From Brachyspira intermedia PWS/A (lineage in GTDB: Bacteria > Spirochaetota > Brachyspiria > Brachyspirales > Brachyspiraceae), in contig NC_017243.1 in assembly GCF_000223215.1 (NCBI RefSeq), positions 2,170,001 through 2,234,000 of the forward strand: a stretch of 64,000 nucleotides of DNA, in the 5' to 3' direction. The position numbers were made by a program, and so were the translations under genes. Every line of letters starts with the position of its first letter. Within the stretch, counting starts at the first letter, position 1. Below the pieces are notes generated by a model. It was not told where the DNA came from. It ran no database searches and was given only the letters and a program-made list of their open reading frames with translations. Shown here one piece after another: positions 7,624-16,968 of this stretch.

Positions 7624-10600
7624 ATGAGTATTATAGATAGTTATATAGATGATATTTTTAAAAATCATCCGTATAAAGATGATATAAAAAAATATGTCAA
7701 TAATGAAAATGACAATATAAATTTCGATACTGAAGAAACAAACCTGACTATTTCAAATAATCGTTCGATATATTCAAATCTATTAGAGCTATATGCCAAT
7801 GATAAGCAAAATGAAAGTTTAATTAGATTATTCAAAGTCATATCTATGCAAAAAATAGAAAACATATATATTTTTGAAATGCTTATCATTAATATAATAT
7901 CCGGTATGAATGTAAAAGATGCATTATTAAAATGCATATCTATAAAGAAAATAAATGATTGGAACAGAGATTATAAAAAATATTCATACAATGTAAATCC
8001 TATTTCAAATGAAATAATGAATGCTAAAATTAATATACTCATTTATTATTATTATGCTGAAAAATATTTTCCAAAAGAAACCAATGAATATATGGAAAAT
8101 ATATGCTCATCCAATATAGATGATATTATAAATGAATACGGTGATAATATATTAATTCCATTGATGGCTTTAACTATAAAGATATATTTTGGAGATTATA
8201 GTAAAATATCTGCTATACTAGAATATTCACAGAAAGTAAATTATTTAGATTCTATAATTTCTCTTTTTATTATTGTAAATATAGATGATAATATATCAAA
8301 AAGATTCAAAGAATTAATAGAAAATAATATGCTTAGCGGAAATGAGAATTTATTTATCAGCTTAGCATATATGATAAAATTATTTTTCCTAACAAGAAAG
8401 AATTATAGTGAAAAATTTAAAAATAAAAGTTTTGATGATTTCATATATGATCTTGTAGATTTTAATATACCAAAATATTTCATCTTCCTTATAAAATATT
8501 TGGATACCAATTTATCAATTAATTCAAATAAAGTATTTGAAGGGATAAAGAATTTATACAGCAAAGACAAAGAATCATTTTATAAACTTTATGATATATT
8601 AAAAAAAGTTGAAATACCATACATTATAGAAATGAAATCAGTATTAAATTGTGTTCTTTTGAATGCTAAAGATGATAATGCTGATGTTACAGTTCTTGAT
8701 AACAGCATAGATTATTTCATAGGAAACATTAAAAAAGAATTAGAAAAAATATATGATATAAAATCTGATAATATATTTGAATTATTAGAAAATGAAAATA
8801 TAGATAAATATGATTTGTCTGTTAATCTCAGCAATGAATTAATATTTACAACAAAAATCGTAGTTCTTATGTATGATTATAATGAAAAGGCAAGAAAAAT
8901 TGTTCGTGCTTTACTTAAATCATTGCCTTATAATTTAGCTATACCATTGATGATTAAAGATAGAAAAGAGTTCTATGATATTAAATTAAAAGAGATACTT
9001 GATTATTTGCAAGGGTATGATTTAGATTTGAAAGATTTAATAATAACGTATCTATACACCTACCCTATTTATATTTTCAGCACAAAATATATATTAAAAC
9101 TAGTTACTAAAAATGCTGATTATACAGTAGAAATGTTCCATGATAAAACATTTTTGAAAGCAGCTTCATATAAAAGTTATGCTCTAATAGATTTCTTAGA
9201 ACTTCTATACAAAAAAGATAAAGCAGGATTCACAAACTATTCTGCAATTTGTTATGTACTGCATTTAAAAAATAAAGAGATAATAAACTGTGCTTTAAGT
9301 TTGATAGAAGAAGATGAATACAATTCTAGAGCTTATGTTGAAAATAGTATACATGCCTATAGAGAAGATGTACAGTTTGAATTGAAAAAGATAATAAAAA
9401 AATGGAATTACAGAAGAAAAGGATTTAAGTTCAAAACTTTAGATGATATAAATCAGTATATTGATGATTATTATGAAGAAAGTTACGAACATTTAATTGA
9501 CTTTATAGATGAATCTTTAATATCTGATGTAGTTTTAAGAAGTGATAAGAATACTAAAGTTCCTGTAAAAATTATTAAATATATACTTTTAGAATATATG
9601 CTTCTTAAAGAACCTTATAGAATAAAAGATATAGACAGAATGATAGATTTATTCGATATGAATTCCATAAGAAGTACATTTGAAAACGTATATAAATATT
9701 GGACTGATAATAATTGCGAAGAAAGCAAAAAGAATATCATTCTACCTTATTGTATTTATGCTGATTATAGCCAGATAGTAAATTTATATGATAAAATAGA
9801 ATATTGGCAGGAGAACTTTCAATCATCTTTAGCAGCATATATAATACCTGCAATAGCAATGAACGGTGAAAAATTTGCATTGATGATAATAAACAATATT
9901 ATATATACTTCTAATAATAAAGTAGTAAAAAATGCTGCAATAGGTTCTTTTGAAAAGGCAGCAGAATGTTTGAATATACCTATTGATAATTTATTTGATA
10001 AAGTTCTTCCTAATTTAGGTTTTAATGTAGAGAGAAATAAAGTTATCAATTATGGAAAGCAACAATTTACACTTCAGTTGTTAAGCGATTCATATTTAGA
10101 AATAATCGATAATGAAAATCATAAAATATTAAAAGAACTTCCCGATGCTATAGATGGAGATGATGAAATAAAAGTAACAGAAGCCAAAAAAGATTTAATA
10201 CATATAAGAAATTCATTAAGAGCTATAATAGCATATCAAACAGATAAACTAAAAAAAGTAATGTTTAATGCAAGAAAATGGGATTATGAAACTTTCTTTG
10301 AAGTATTTGTAGAGAATCCCGTTATGCAGTATTTTACTCTGGCATTTGTTTGGGGTGTATATGATGAAGATAACAATTTAATAGAATGCTTCAGATATAT
10401 GGAAGATGGTTCCTTAATTTCAATAGATGAAGATTTATATGAGCTTCCTAAAAATATAAAATATTATATAAGTTTATATCATCCTATTGATCAAGATGAA
10501 GATTATCAAAAAGTTTGGACTTATCAATTAGAGCTTTATGAAATAAATCAGCCTATAGAACAAATAAAAATAAAAAGATATATATTAAATGACAATGACG

Positions 10601-10914
10601 TTGAAAATGATTCTATAATATCTTTAAAAGGTCAGAAATTATCATTAGAATATATGGAAAAATTATCCAAAGAGTTGGATATGAAAACAGAATATTTTGA
10701 TGAGTATGTATCTTACTATATGGCAGATAATGTTTTAAAAATAATATGCGAAATTAACTGCAGTATATCTGATGAAGACATGATAATAGATAGTATAAAA
10801 TTTTATGAATTAGAAAAATATAATAAATTTGGCAGAGTAATTTCTCCTTTTGATATAGAAAAAAGATTTATTAGTACAATGATTTATTATTTATCTTTAG
10901 GTTTTTATGATTAA
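7624..10914 (+). CDS. Large alpha-helical protein with C-terminal DUF4132-like domain
   Basis: 1096 residues, no signal peptide or membrane segment, so probably cytoplasmic. Residues 1-750 are helix-rich with repeated amphipathic pairs, as in HEAT-like solenoids. From about residue 820 the pattern matches DUF4132: LPDAIDGDDEIK, a helical segment, then FVENPVMQYFTLAFVWGVYD, FRYMEDGSLIS, LYHPIDQDE and NQPIEQIKIKRYIL. Proteins with this domain (MolR-like, often with WGR domains) have no settled function; no WGR domain is visible here. The stop codon overlaps the rpoN start by 8 bp, so translation of the two is probably coupled. A simple AGGG site precedes the ATG. Confidence 0.7.
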   Translation: MSIIDSYIDDIFKNHPYKDDIKKYVNNENDNINFDTEETNLTISNNRSIYSNLLELYANDKQNESLIRLFKVISMQKIENIYIFEMLIINIISGMNVKDALLKCISIKKINDWNRDYKKYSYNVNPISNEIMNAKINILIYYYYAEKYFPKETNEYMENICSSNIDDIINEYGDNILIPLMALTIKIYFGDYSKISAILEYSQKVNYLDSIISLFIIVNIDDNISKRFKELIENNMLSGNENLFISLAYMIKLFFLTRKNYSEKFKNKSFDDFIYDLVDFNIPKYFIFLIKYLDTNLSINSNKVFEGIKNLYSKDKESFYKLYDILKKVEIPYIIEMKSVLNCVLLNAKDDNADVTVLDNSIDYFIGNIKKELEKIYDIKSDNIFELLENENIDKYDLSVNLSNELIFTTKIVVLMYDYNEKARKIVRALLKSLPYNLAIPLMIKDRKEFYDIKLKEILDYLQGYDLDLKDLIITYLYTYPIYIFSTKYILKLVTKNADYTVEMFHDKTFLKAASYKSYALIDFLELLYKKDKAGFTNYSAICYVLHLKNKEIINCALSLIEEDEYNSRAYVENSIHAYREDVQFELKKIIKKWNYRRKGFKFKTLDDINQYIDDYYEESYEHLIDFIDESLISDVVLRSDKNTKVPVKIIKYILLEYMLLKEPYRIKDIDRMIDLFDMNSIRSTFENVYKYWTDNNCEESKKNIILPYCIYADYSQIVNLYDKIEYWQENFQSSLAAYIIPAIAMNGEKFALMIINNIIYTSNNKVVKNAAIGSFEKAAECLNIPIDNLFDKVLPNLGFNVERNKVINYGKQQFTLQLLSDSYLEIIDNENHKILKELPDAIDGDDEIKVTEAKKDLIHIRNSLRAIIAYQTDKLKKVMFNARKWDYETFFEVFVENPVMQYFTLAFVWGVYDEDNNLIECFRYMEDGSLISIDEDLYELPKNIKYYISLYHPIDQDEDYQKVWTYQLELYEINQPIEQIKIKRYILNDNDVENDSIISLKGQKLSLEYMEKLSKELDMKTEYFDEYVSYYMADNVLKIICEINCSISDEDMIIDSIKFYELEKYNKFGRVISPFDIEKRFISTMIYYLSLGFYD

Positions 10915-12217
10915 TAATTCTTTATCAGCAAATACTTCTATAAGAACTGCAATAAAAAATGATTTAAGACTCAATTATCAAACTAGAGTATGGCTTGATG
11001 TTATATCATTACCTGCTATAGAGCTTAAAGAAAAGATACAAAAAGCAATGGAAGAAAATCCATTTTTGGAATATGATTTCAATGATAATTATTCAAAGTC
11101 TTCTTCTTCAAAAGCATCAAGCGATATTAATTCTATAATAGAAAACACAATAGAAAATAATAAAGAAAGTTTATTTTCTCATTTAAAAAGTCAAATAGAT
11201 ATTACCTTTGATGATAAAAAAGAAATAGAACTTGCAGAGCAAATATGCAGTTTTATAAATGAAGACGGATATTTAACCATTGAAAGCGGAGAGATATCAA
11301 ATATATTAAATGCAGATATAAAGCAAATAGATAAAATAATTTCTATAATAAAAACATTTGATCCTTACGGGGTTGCTGCTAAAAATATCAATGAATGTCT
11401 TTCCATACAATTAAAGATGAAAAAAAAAGAAGCTGATGACAAAGAGATATATGATACAGCAATAAACATTGTAGAAAATTATTTAGATGAATTATCAAAA
11501 AAGAATTATGAGAAAATAGCTTTAAATTTAAATATAGAAGTAAATACAGTATTAAAGGCTTTAAAATTAATACAAACATTAGAACCCTACCCTGCAAGAG
11601 AATATGATACATCATCTGTTAAATATATAGTACCTGAATTATTTATTTTTAAAGAAAATGAAAATTGGATTGTAAAAACAGATGAAACTTTTATCCCCCA
11701 CTTGAAAATTAGCAAAAAATATATTAAACTATTAGATAGAGAGGAAAGTAAAGATAACATAAACTTCTTAAAAGAAAAAAAGAAAGAAGCTGAAAGCCTT
11801 ATAAATGCATCTAATGATAGAAAAAAAACTTTATTAAAAATAGGCGAAGCTCTGCTTAAATTTCAGATAAATTTCTTTGAGTATGGAAAAGAGTTTATGA
11901 AGCCATTAACTTTGAAAGATATGTCTTTGGAGGTGAATTTAAGCGAATCTACTATAAGCAGAATAGCTAATGGCAAGTATCTTAACACTGTTTGGGGTAC
12001 ATTTTCTATAAAATATTTTTTCTCTAGAGCTGTAAATGGCGGGCTTGGTTCTAGAGGCGTTAAAGAAATTATAAAAAGAATTATAGAAAACTCTCAGGCA
12101 AAACTAAGTGATGAAAAAATCCGACTCATACTTAAAAGCGAAGGTATTGATATTTCGAGAAGAACCGTAGCTAAATATAGAAAAAGTATGAATATTTTTT
12201 CATCAAGAAACAGATAA
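10907..12217 (+). CDS. rpoN: RNA polymerase sigma-54 factor
   Basis: Directs RNA polymerase to -24/-12 promoters that need an AAA+ activator. The C-terminal RpoN box is clear as SRRTVAKYRK, and the preceding DNA-binding HTH reads LSESTISRIANGKYLNT with TFSIKYFF after it. The N-terminal activator-interacting region keeps AIELKEKIQKAMEENPFLE but is poor in the Gln residues usual for region I. At 436 residues it is somewhat shorter than typical (about 480), mostly from a reduced region II. The ATG overlaps the previous stop by 8 bp. It heads the classic order rpoN, hpf, ptsN, hprK. No sigma-54 activator gene is in this window. Confidence 0.95.
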   Translation: MINNSLSANTSIRTAIKNDLRLNYQTRVWLDVISLPAIELKEKIQKAMEENPFLEYDFNDNYSKSSSSKASSDINSIIENTIENNKESLFSHLKSQIDITFDDKKEIELAEQICSFINEDGYLTIESGEISNILNADIKQIDKIISIIKTFDPYGVAAKNINECLSIQLKMKKKEADDKEIYDTAINIVENYLDELSKKNYEKIALNLNIEVNTVLKALKLIQTLEPYPAREYDTSSVKYIVPELFIFKENENWIVKTDETFIPHLKISKKYIKLLDREESKDNINFLKEKKKEAESLINASNDRKKTLLKIGEALLKFQINFFEYGKEFMKPLTLKDMSLEVNLSESTISRIANGKYLNTVWGTFSIKYFFSRAVNGGLGSRGVKEIIKRIIENSQAKLSDEKIRLILKSEGIDISRRTVAKYRKSMNIFSSRNR

Positions 12218-12233
12218 AACAAAAGGAGATTTT

Positions 12234-13010
12234 ATGCATCAAAATATCATTGGAAAGAACGTAAGAATCACTAAAAATGTTAGAGAACATATAGCAAATA
12301 AGATGCAAAATATCAAAATACATGCTGATAGAATAATAGACGCCAATATTATCTGCGACTATATGCATGGTGAATATACTGTACAAGGCACTATAGCTTT
12401 CGGTAAAAAAGTATTTCATGATAAAGAAAAAGAAAAAGATTTATATGTAGCAATAGATGCTATGTTTCAAAAGATAGAAAGAGAAATAAGAAAATCAAAA
12501 GAAAGAAATATAGACAGAAGCCAAAGAGCTGTTGTAGATAAATCAGTACAGGCAGATGAAGATGATGATGCTTATTCAATCAATTCTGTAGGAATATACG
12601 AAAAACCTTTAGATGAGCTTGATGCTGTATTACACTTTAATAGCGATAAAAAACCTTATATGGCTTATTTACCTATTAAACAAGGTGAAGATTTATTCAG
12701 CATAAAAATAGGAAAATTCCCTGTATTCTTGTTTAAAGGCAATGACAATAAAGTACTTGAAGTATACAATAAAGATGAAGAATATTGGAACATCGATGAA
12801 GTTAGTGTAACTCCTGATAATCATATAGATGCAAGTAAAAGCGAAAATTATTTGATAAAAGAATACAATGTAAGTGAAGCTGTAAATTATCTTACAGAAA
12901 ATGCTGATAAAAAATTTGTTGTTTATATAAGCAGCATAACAGAACAAGCAGAGGCTTTATATAAAGAATCTGATAATTCATTTGTTCTAATAAGAATGTT
13001 TGATATTTAA
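12234..13010 (+). CDS. hpf: Ribosome hibernation factor, long HPF-like (sigma-54 modulation protein family)
   Basis: Residues 1-100 match the HPF/RaiA fold that sits in the ribosomal decoding centre (IIGKNVRITKNVREHIANKM, then YTVQGTIAFGKK and DLYVAIDAMFQKIEREI). An acidic linker follows. The C-terminal half is longer than in ordinary long HPF. It seems to hold two segments resembling the dimerisation domain: one around residues 150-190 (IGKFPVFLFKGNDNKVLEVY) and one at residues 205-258 (YNVSEAVNYLTENADKKFVVY). That would be an unusual duplicated tail (inference). AGGAG precedes the ATG, 16 bp after rpoN. Confidence 0.85.
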   Translation: MHQNIIGKNVRITKNVREHIANKMQNIKIHADRIIDANIICDYMHGEYTVQGTIAFGKKVFHDKEKEKDLYVAIDAMFQKIEREIRKSKERNIDRSQRAVVDKSVQADEDDDAYSINSVGIYEKPLDELDAVLHFNSDKKPYMAYLPIKQGEDLFSIKIGKFPVFLFKGNDNKVLEVYNKDEEYWNIDEVSVTPDNHIDASKSENYLIKEYNVSEAVNYLTENADKKFVVYISSITEQAEALYKESDNSFVLIRMFDI

Positions 13011-13050
13011 TTTATTTATTATATAATTAACCATTTTGGAGGGTTTGATA

Positions 13051-13515
13051 ATGAGTTTGATAGATTACATAAATAAAGATTCCATAATGATAGATGTTCA
13101 GGAAACTGACAAAGAGCGTCTTCTCTCTAAAATGGTTGAGCGATTAGATGAATGCAAATTACTCGTCAGTAAAGATGATGCTGAACATGCTATTATGGCT
13201 AGAGAACAATTAATGAGTACCGGAGTTGGTAATGGTATAGCAATACCTCATGCTAAAACAGATGCTGTAAAAAGTATTGTACTTAGTGTGGCAACTATAA
13301 AAAATGGTATAAATTATAAATCTGTAGATAAGAAAAAAGTATTTGCAGTTTTTATGCTTCTAGCCCCAAAAACTTCAGCAAGTGAAAATTTAAAAGTGCT
13401 TACTGCAATAGCTAAAATATTAAGAGACAATCCTCATTTCTTGGAAAAACTTATAAATGTTGAAAAACCTGAAGAGATTATGGAACTCATTGCTAAAGAG
13501 GAAATGAAAATATAA
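13051..13515 (+). CDS. ptsN: PTS IIA component, nitrogen/fructose type (PtsN-like)
   Basis: 154 residues with the EIIA(Fru/Ntr) phosphorylation site in GNGIAIPHAKTDAV, where His is the phospho-acceptor. It typically receives phosphate from a PTS phosphocarrier and acts as a regulator rather than in one transport system. I place the start at the ATG at 13051 because GGAGG lies at 13038-13042; the TTG at 13036 would be upstream of its own ribosome site. It ends by overlapping hprK by one base. Position between hpf and hprK supports the regulatory IIA assignment. A fructose-type IIA is the alternative, but no IIB or IIC partner is adjacent. Confidence 0.9.
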   Translation: MSLIDYINKDSIMIDVQETDKERLLSKMVERLDECKLLVSKDDAEHAIMAREQLMSTGVGNGIAIPHAKTDAVKSIVLSVATIKNGINYKSVDKKKVFAVFMLLAPKTSASENLKVLTAIAKILRDNPHFLEKLINVEKPEEIMELIAKEEMKI

Positions 13516-14480
13516 TGTCTAAAATAAGCGTATCTAAATTCTTAGAACTTAATGAATTAAGAAATAATACTCTCAAAATAAGACGTTTAACAGGTCTTAT
13601 AGGAATGGAAAATAGTATAATAGGCTATGATATAAATAGACCTGGTATGGCTTTGTTTAAATATTTCAAAGATTTTGCATATGAAAGAATACAAATATTA
13701 GGAAAGGGTGAAGCTAATTACATAATAACCCTAGATGAAGAAAATAAAATAGATGTATTTGAAGAAATGCTTAGTTACAAAATACCTATATGCATATTCA
13801 CTTACAATATAACTCCTCCTGAATCATTCATAGAAATAGCTAAAAAAAATAATATATGTGTAATAATAAGCGAATTAAAAACATCAGATATGATTAGAGG
13901 TATAGAATCCCTAATAGAAGAAGAATTTGTTGAATCTTTCACTATACATGGCGGACTTGTAGAAGTTTTCGGTGTAGGAGTTTTAATTTTAGGTAAAAGT
14001 GGAGTTGGAAAGAGTGAGGCTACTTTAGAGCTTATATCAAAAGGACATAGACTTATATCAGATGATACAGTTGAATTTAAAAAATTAAAAGATGGTAGAA
14101 TAATTGGAAGAAAAAACGAATATATAAAGCATAACATGGAAGTACGAGGAATTGGAGTAGTAGATATAAGCAGACTTTCAGGTATGAGTGCCATCAGAGA
14201 TAAAAAAAGACTTGATTTAATAATAGAACTTGAACATTGGAAAGATAATGAACAATATGATAGAATGGGATTAATCGATAAAACTTATAATATATTAAAT
14301 ACTGAAGTGCCTTATCAAAAGATTCCTGTTCGTTCCGGAAGAAATGTATGCATACTTATAGAAACCGCTGCTAAAAACTATAGACTAAAGCAGATGGGAT
14401 ATAATAGTGCTAAAGAATTAGATAAGGCATTAATAGCACAAATAGAAAAGAAGAGAACAGATTCTACAAATAATTATTGA
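13515..14480 (+). CDS. hprK: HPr kinase/phosphorylase
   Basis: Phosphorylates HPr on a regulatory serine and reverses the reaction, linking carbon status to PTS activity. The P-loop is GVLILGKSGVGKSEAT, followed by GHRLISDDTVE. The signature MEVRGIGVVDI and the C-terminal VRSGRNVCILIETAAKNYRLK are as expected. The N-terminal domain (residues 1-130) is the usual HprK N-domain. The ATG overlaps the ptsN stop, so the two are translationally coupled. At the 3' end it runs tail-to-tail into the ftsL-like gene with a 7-bp overlap. The sucrose PTS genes at 34-36 kb are a plausible downstream target of this control (inference). Confidence 0.95.
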   Translation: MSKISVSKFLELNELRNNTLKIRRLTGLIGMENSIIGYDINRPGMALFKYFKDFAYERIQILGKGEANYIITLDEENKIDVFEEMLSYKIPICIFTYNITPPESFIEIAKKNNICVIISELKTSDMIRGIESLIEEEFVESFTIHGGLVEVFGVGVLILGKSGVGKSEATLELISKGHRLISDDTVEFKKLKDGRIIGRKNEYIKHNMEVRGIGVVDISRLSGMSAIRDKKRLDLIIELEHWKDNEQYDRMGLIDKTYNILNTEVPYQKIPVRSGRNVCILIETAAKNYRLKQMGYNSAKELDKALIAQIEKKRTDSTNNY

Positions 14481-14812
14481 TTGTTATTATTTTGATCTTC
14501 TATTTTTAGATAAAGTATATCATTTTTATCGCCGCTTACAGAAGTAAATCCGTTTATTATAGCTGTTTCTATAAATCTATTAGGAGATGAATATTCTGCT
14601 TCCTCTGCACTAAGAACTTTAACTTCCTTTTCTAAACGTTCTATTTCATTATCTAATTTTGATAATTCTATAAGTATTTCATTAGCTTTAACATTCCTAG
14701 CAAATGTAAAAATACTTATCACTATAACAAATAATATAATAACTATAAAAAGAGAACCTATAGAATAAGTTTTCTTTTCATTTTTATCTATATTTTGCTT
14801 ATTTTCATTCAT
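14474..14812 (-). CDS. ftsL: FtsL-like cell division protein
   Basis: 112 residues: a charged cytoplasmic tail, one transmembrane segment (about residues 20-40, SIGSLFIVIILFVIVISIFT), then a coiled coil (ELSKLDNEIERLEKEVKVL) and a short C-terminal part. This layout and its place 14 bp after rsmH fit FtsL, a divisome scaffold that works with FtsB and FtsQ. Sequence alone is too weak for family assignment; position carries the call. I chose the ATG at 14812 because GGAGAT lies six bases upstream; the TTG at 14824 is less likely. The usual next gene, ftsI, is missing: the strand changes to hprK, with overlapping 3' ends. Confidence 0.65.
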   Translation of the reverse strand: MNENKQNIDKNEKKTYSIGSLFIVIILFVIVISIFTFARNVKANEILIELSKLDNEIERLEKEVKVLSAEEAEYSSPNRFIETAIINGFTSVSGDKNDILYLKIEDQNNNNQ

Positions 14813-14826
14813 ATTTATCTCCAAAA

Positions 14827-15729
14827 TTACAGCTTTTGAGCTATTCTCATCTTAGCACTTCTGCTTGCAGGATTAGATTTTATTTCTTCATTTGTCGGAA
14901 GTTTAACTTTATTATTTAGAAGTTTAAATATACCATCTTTATTCTTAGTTTTCTCATTTTCTTTAAAAAATCTCTTTATTATCCTATCTTCTAAAGAATG
15001 ATAGCTCATTACCACAACTACCCCATTGGGTTTAAGTATAGAAGGTATATTTGATATTGATTTTTCAAGTATATTAAGCTCATCATTAACTTCTATTCTT
15101 ATAGCCTGAAAAACTAAAGTTGCAGGGTGAATTTTACCGTATCTTTGAGATTTATCAGTATTATGAAATATTATATTTTCTAATTCTCTTGATGTTTCTA
15201 TTTTTCTTCTATTTCTTTCTTTTATTATAACATTAGCCATTTTTCTAGCATTGCTTATTTCTCCGTAATCTCTAAATATTCTCTCCAATTCTTCTTCGCT
15301 ATATCCGTTTATAACATCATAAGCACTTTTTTCATTGAGTCCAAGCCTCATATCAAGTCTTACATTATCTTTAAAAGAAAAGCCTCTTTCAGCTTTTTTG
15401 AAATGAAATAAAGACACACCCAAATCATAAAGCATAAAATCAACATTTCCAATTATACTATCATCAAGTTCTTCTATCATCTTATCATAAGTATTATTAT
15501 AGTAATGGAACTTGTCATAATTTTTAAGTCTTTTTTTAGCTATTTCAAGAATGGCTGAATCTCTTTCAAAACTATGAACTTCAAGATTTAAATCGAGCAT
15601 TGCCTTAGTATGTCCGCCCTCTCCTAATGTGGCATCAATGGCTATTTTAGCATTCTCTGGTATGAAGCTCAAAACTTCTTTAAGCATAACAGGTGTATGC
15701 ACTATCTCTAATTCTTCATTATTATCCAT
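14827..15729 (-). CDS. rsmH: 16S rRNA (cytosine1402-N4)-methyltransferase RsmH
   Basis: Methylates N4 of C1402 in the ribosomal P site. SAM-binding motif AIDATLGEGGHTKAML, family blocks HTPVMLKEVL, YDLGVSLFHFKKAERGFSF, RLDMRL, MSYHSLEDRIIKRFF and the C-terminal NPASRSAKMRIAQK are all present. Length (300) is normal. In most bacteria it follows mraZ and leads the division and cell-wall cluster. Here mraZ is absent; upstream is a 140-bp AT-rich divergent spacer to the HdeD-like gene, and only the ftsL-like gene follows. Confidence 0.96.
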   Translation of the reverse strand: MDNNEELEIVHTPVMLKEVLSFIPENAKIAIDATLGEGGHTKAMLDLNLEVHSFERDSAILEIAKKRLKNYDKFHYYNNTYDKMIEELDDSIIGNVDFMLYDLGVSLFHFKKAERGFSFKDNVRLDMRLGLNEKSAYDVINGYSEEELERIFRDYGEISNARKMANVIIKERNRRKIETSRELENIIFHNTDKSQRYGKIHPATLVFQAIRIEVNDELNILEKSISNIPSILKPNGVVVVMSYHSLEDRIIKRFFKENEKTKNKDGIFKLLNNKVKLPTNEEIKSNPASRSAKMRIAQKL

Positions 15730-15871
15730 TTGTAAATATTATCGGAACAATTAACATTAAAATAATTTCAATAAAAAATTAATTTAAAAATACTACAGAT
15801 TTTTATATTGATTTTTTTATACATTTTATTATCATATATAGATTAATATTTATAAATAAAGGAGTTTTTAT

Positions 15872-16402
15872 ATGGGAAAATTAGGAAGAGTTCTATGGCT
15901 CATTTTTGGCATTCTATTAATAATATCAGGAATAGCTACATTATTTAATCCAATAGAAACCGTTTTGATGTTAGCTTATATAATAGGATTTTTAACAATA
16001 TTCTCTGGAATAAGTGCTATATTCTATTACTTTAGTTTAAGAGATAAATCAGGTTCTACCTTAATTTTATTAGATGGTATAGTATCAACAATATGTGGTA
16101 TTATAATTATTTCTAATTTACAAATAAGCGGTGCATTTGTACCTTATATGGCTGCTTTCTTTGTAATAGTAAGAGGAGTTGTTGCAATATCTTCTTCTAT
16201 TGAACTTAAGAAGTTCGGATATAATCAATGGGGTCTTTCTATGTTCAGCGGAATACTTACTTTGATTGCAGGGATAATTTTAACTTTCAATCCTATACTC
16301 GGTGCTGTTTATGTTAGTGTTGTACTTGGATTAGCTTTAATACTATATGGTATAATAACATTACAATTATGGTTCGCTTTCGGTAAATTCTTTAAAATAT
16401 AA
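15872..16402 (+). CDS. HdeD-like (DUF308) six-helix membrane protein
   Basis: 176 residues, almost all hydrophobic, with six predicted membrane helices in three similar pairs. This matches the HdeD/DUF308 family of small inner-membrane proteins, named for an acid-resistance gene in E. coli. The opening GRVLWLIFGILLIISGIATLFNP, with its Gly-Ile pairs and NP turn, is typical; the same NP turn recurs in ILTFNPILGAVY. It has its own ribosome site (AAAGGAG) and stands alone, divergent from rsmH. A stress role is an extrapolation from E. coli. Confidence 0.75.
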   Translation: MGKLGRVLWLIFGILLIISGIATLFNPIETVLMLAYIIGFLTIFSGISAIFYYFSLRDKSGSTLILLDGIVSTICGIIIISNLQISGAFVPYMAAFFVIVRGVVAISSSIELKKFGYNQWGLSMFSGILTLIAGIILTFNPILGAVYVSVVLGLALILYGIITLQLWFAFGKFFKI

Positions 16403-16481
16403 AATTATACCGATAAAGATGTATTGATTTTATTTACTAATATTGTTAAAATAAATCAATTATTAATATGGGAGAAAATTT

Positions 16482-16700
16482 ATGTTTGAAAAGAATTTAA
16501 ATAGCACTATATGCTTTTGTAAAAATATAAAATATAAAGAAGTTATTGATGCAATTAAAGAAAATAACTATACAACATTAGAAGAAGTTATGCATCATAC
16601 AAAAGCCGGCATTACCTGCTGGAGCTGTAGAGGAGATATCAAAGATTTATTAGAAGAGTACAAAAAAACTGGAAAAATATTAAGTATAAAAAATCAATAA
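16482..16700 (+). CDS. Small BFD-like [2Fe-2S] protein 1
   Basis: 72 residues with the cysteine pattern of the BFD-like [2Fe-2S] domain: C-x-C in ICFCKN and C-x2-C in GITCWSCRGD, about 32 residues apart. Such domains occur in bacterioferritin-associated ferredoxin and as electron-transfer modules in larger redox enzymes. Free-standing versions probably carry electrons or help iron release, but the partner here is unknown. GGGAG precedes the ATG. A second, similar gene follows 21 bp downstream, so the two form a pair. Confidence 0.8.
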   Translation: MFEKNLNSTICFCKNIKYKEVIDAIKENNYTTLEEVMHHTKAGITCWSCRGDIKDLLEEYKKTGKILSIKNQ

Positions 16701-16721
16701 TAAAAATCGGAGATATATACA

Positions 16722-16901
16722 TTGACAAATAATGATTTTATATGCAAATGTAAAGAACTTTCTCTTGAAGAGATAAAATCTTTAGAAAAAGAATACGGTA
16801 TAAAAACATTAAAAGAACTTGTACAACATACCAAAGCAGGAACAGAATGTGGTGGATGCCGAAATAAATTGAAAGAAATATTTAAATTCAATTTAAAATA
16901 A
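16722..16901 (+). CDS. Small BFD-like [2Fe-2S] protein 2 (TTG start)
   Basis: 59 codons starting with TTG at 16722, nine bases after CGGAG. The translation has the same layout as the gene before it: C-x-C in FICKCKELS and C-x2-C in GTECGGCRNK, with the shared core LVQHTKAGT (HHTKAGI in the first). The pair therefore arose by duplication. There is no in-frame ATG, which is why it is easily missed by gene callers. A terminator hairpin follows at once. Confidence 0.8.
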   Translation: MTNNDFICKCKELSLEEIKSLEKEYGIKTLKELVQHTKAGTECGGCRNKLKEIFKFNLK

Positions 16902-16915
16902 TGTTATTAACATAT

Positions 16916-16950
16916 AAAAAGGAGGGTATTAAAAAATACTCTCCTTTTTA
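16916..16950 (+). terminator. Intrinsic terminator, probably bidirectional
   Basis: Stem aaaaaggagggtatt with aatactctccttttt (one unpaired or mismatched base), a 4-nt A loop and a T-run. It ends the BFD pair. The A-run on its left side lets it also stop the transketolase operon coming from the other strand. Confidence 0.85.
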
Positions 16951-16968
16951 TTATAATTAAATCATTAA

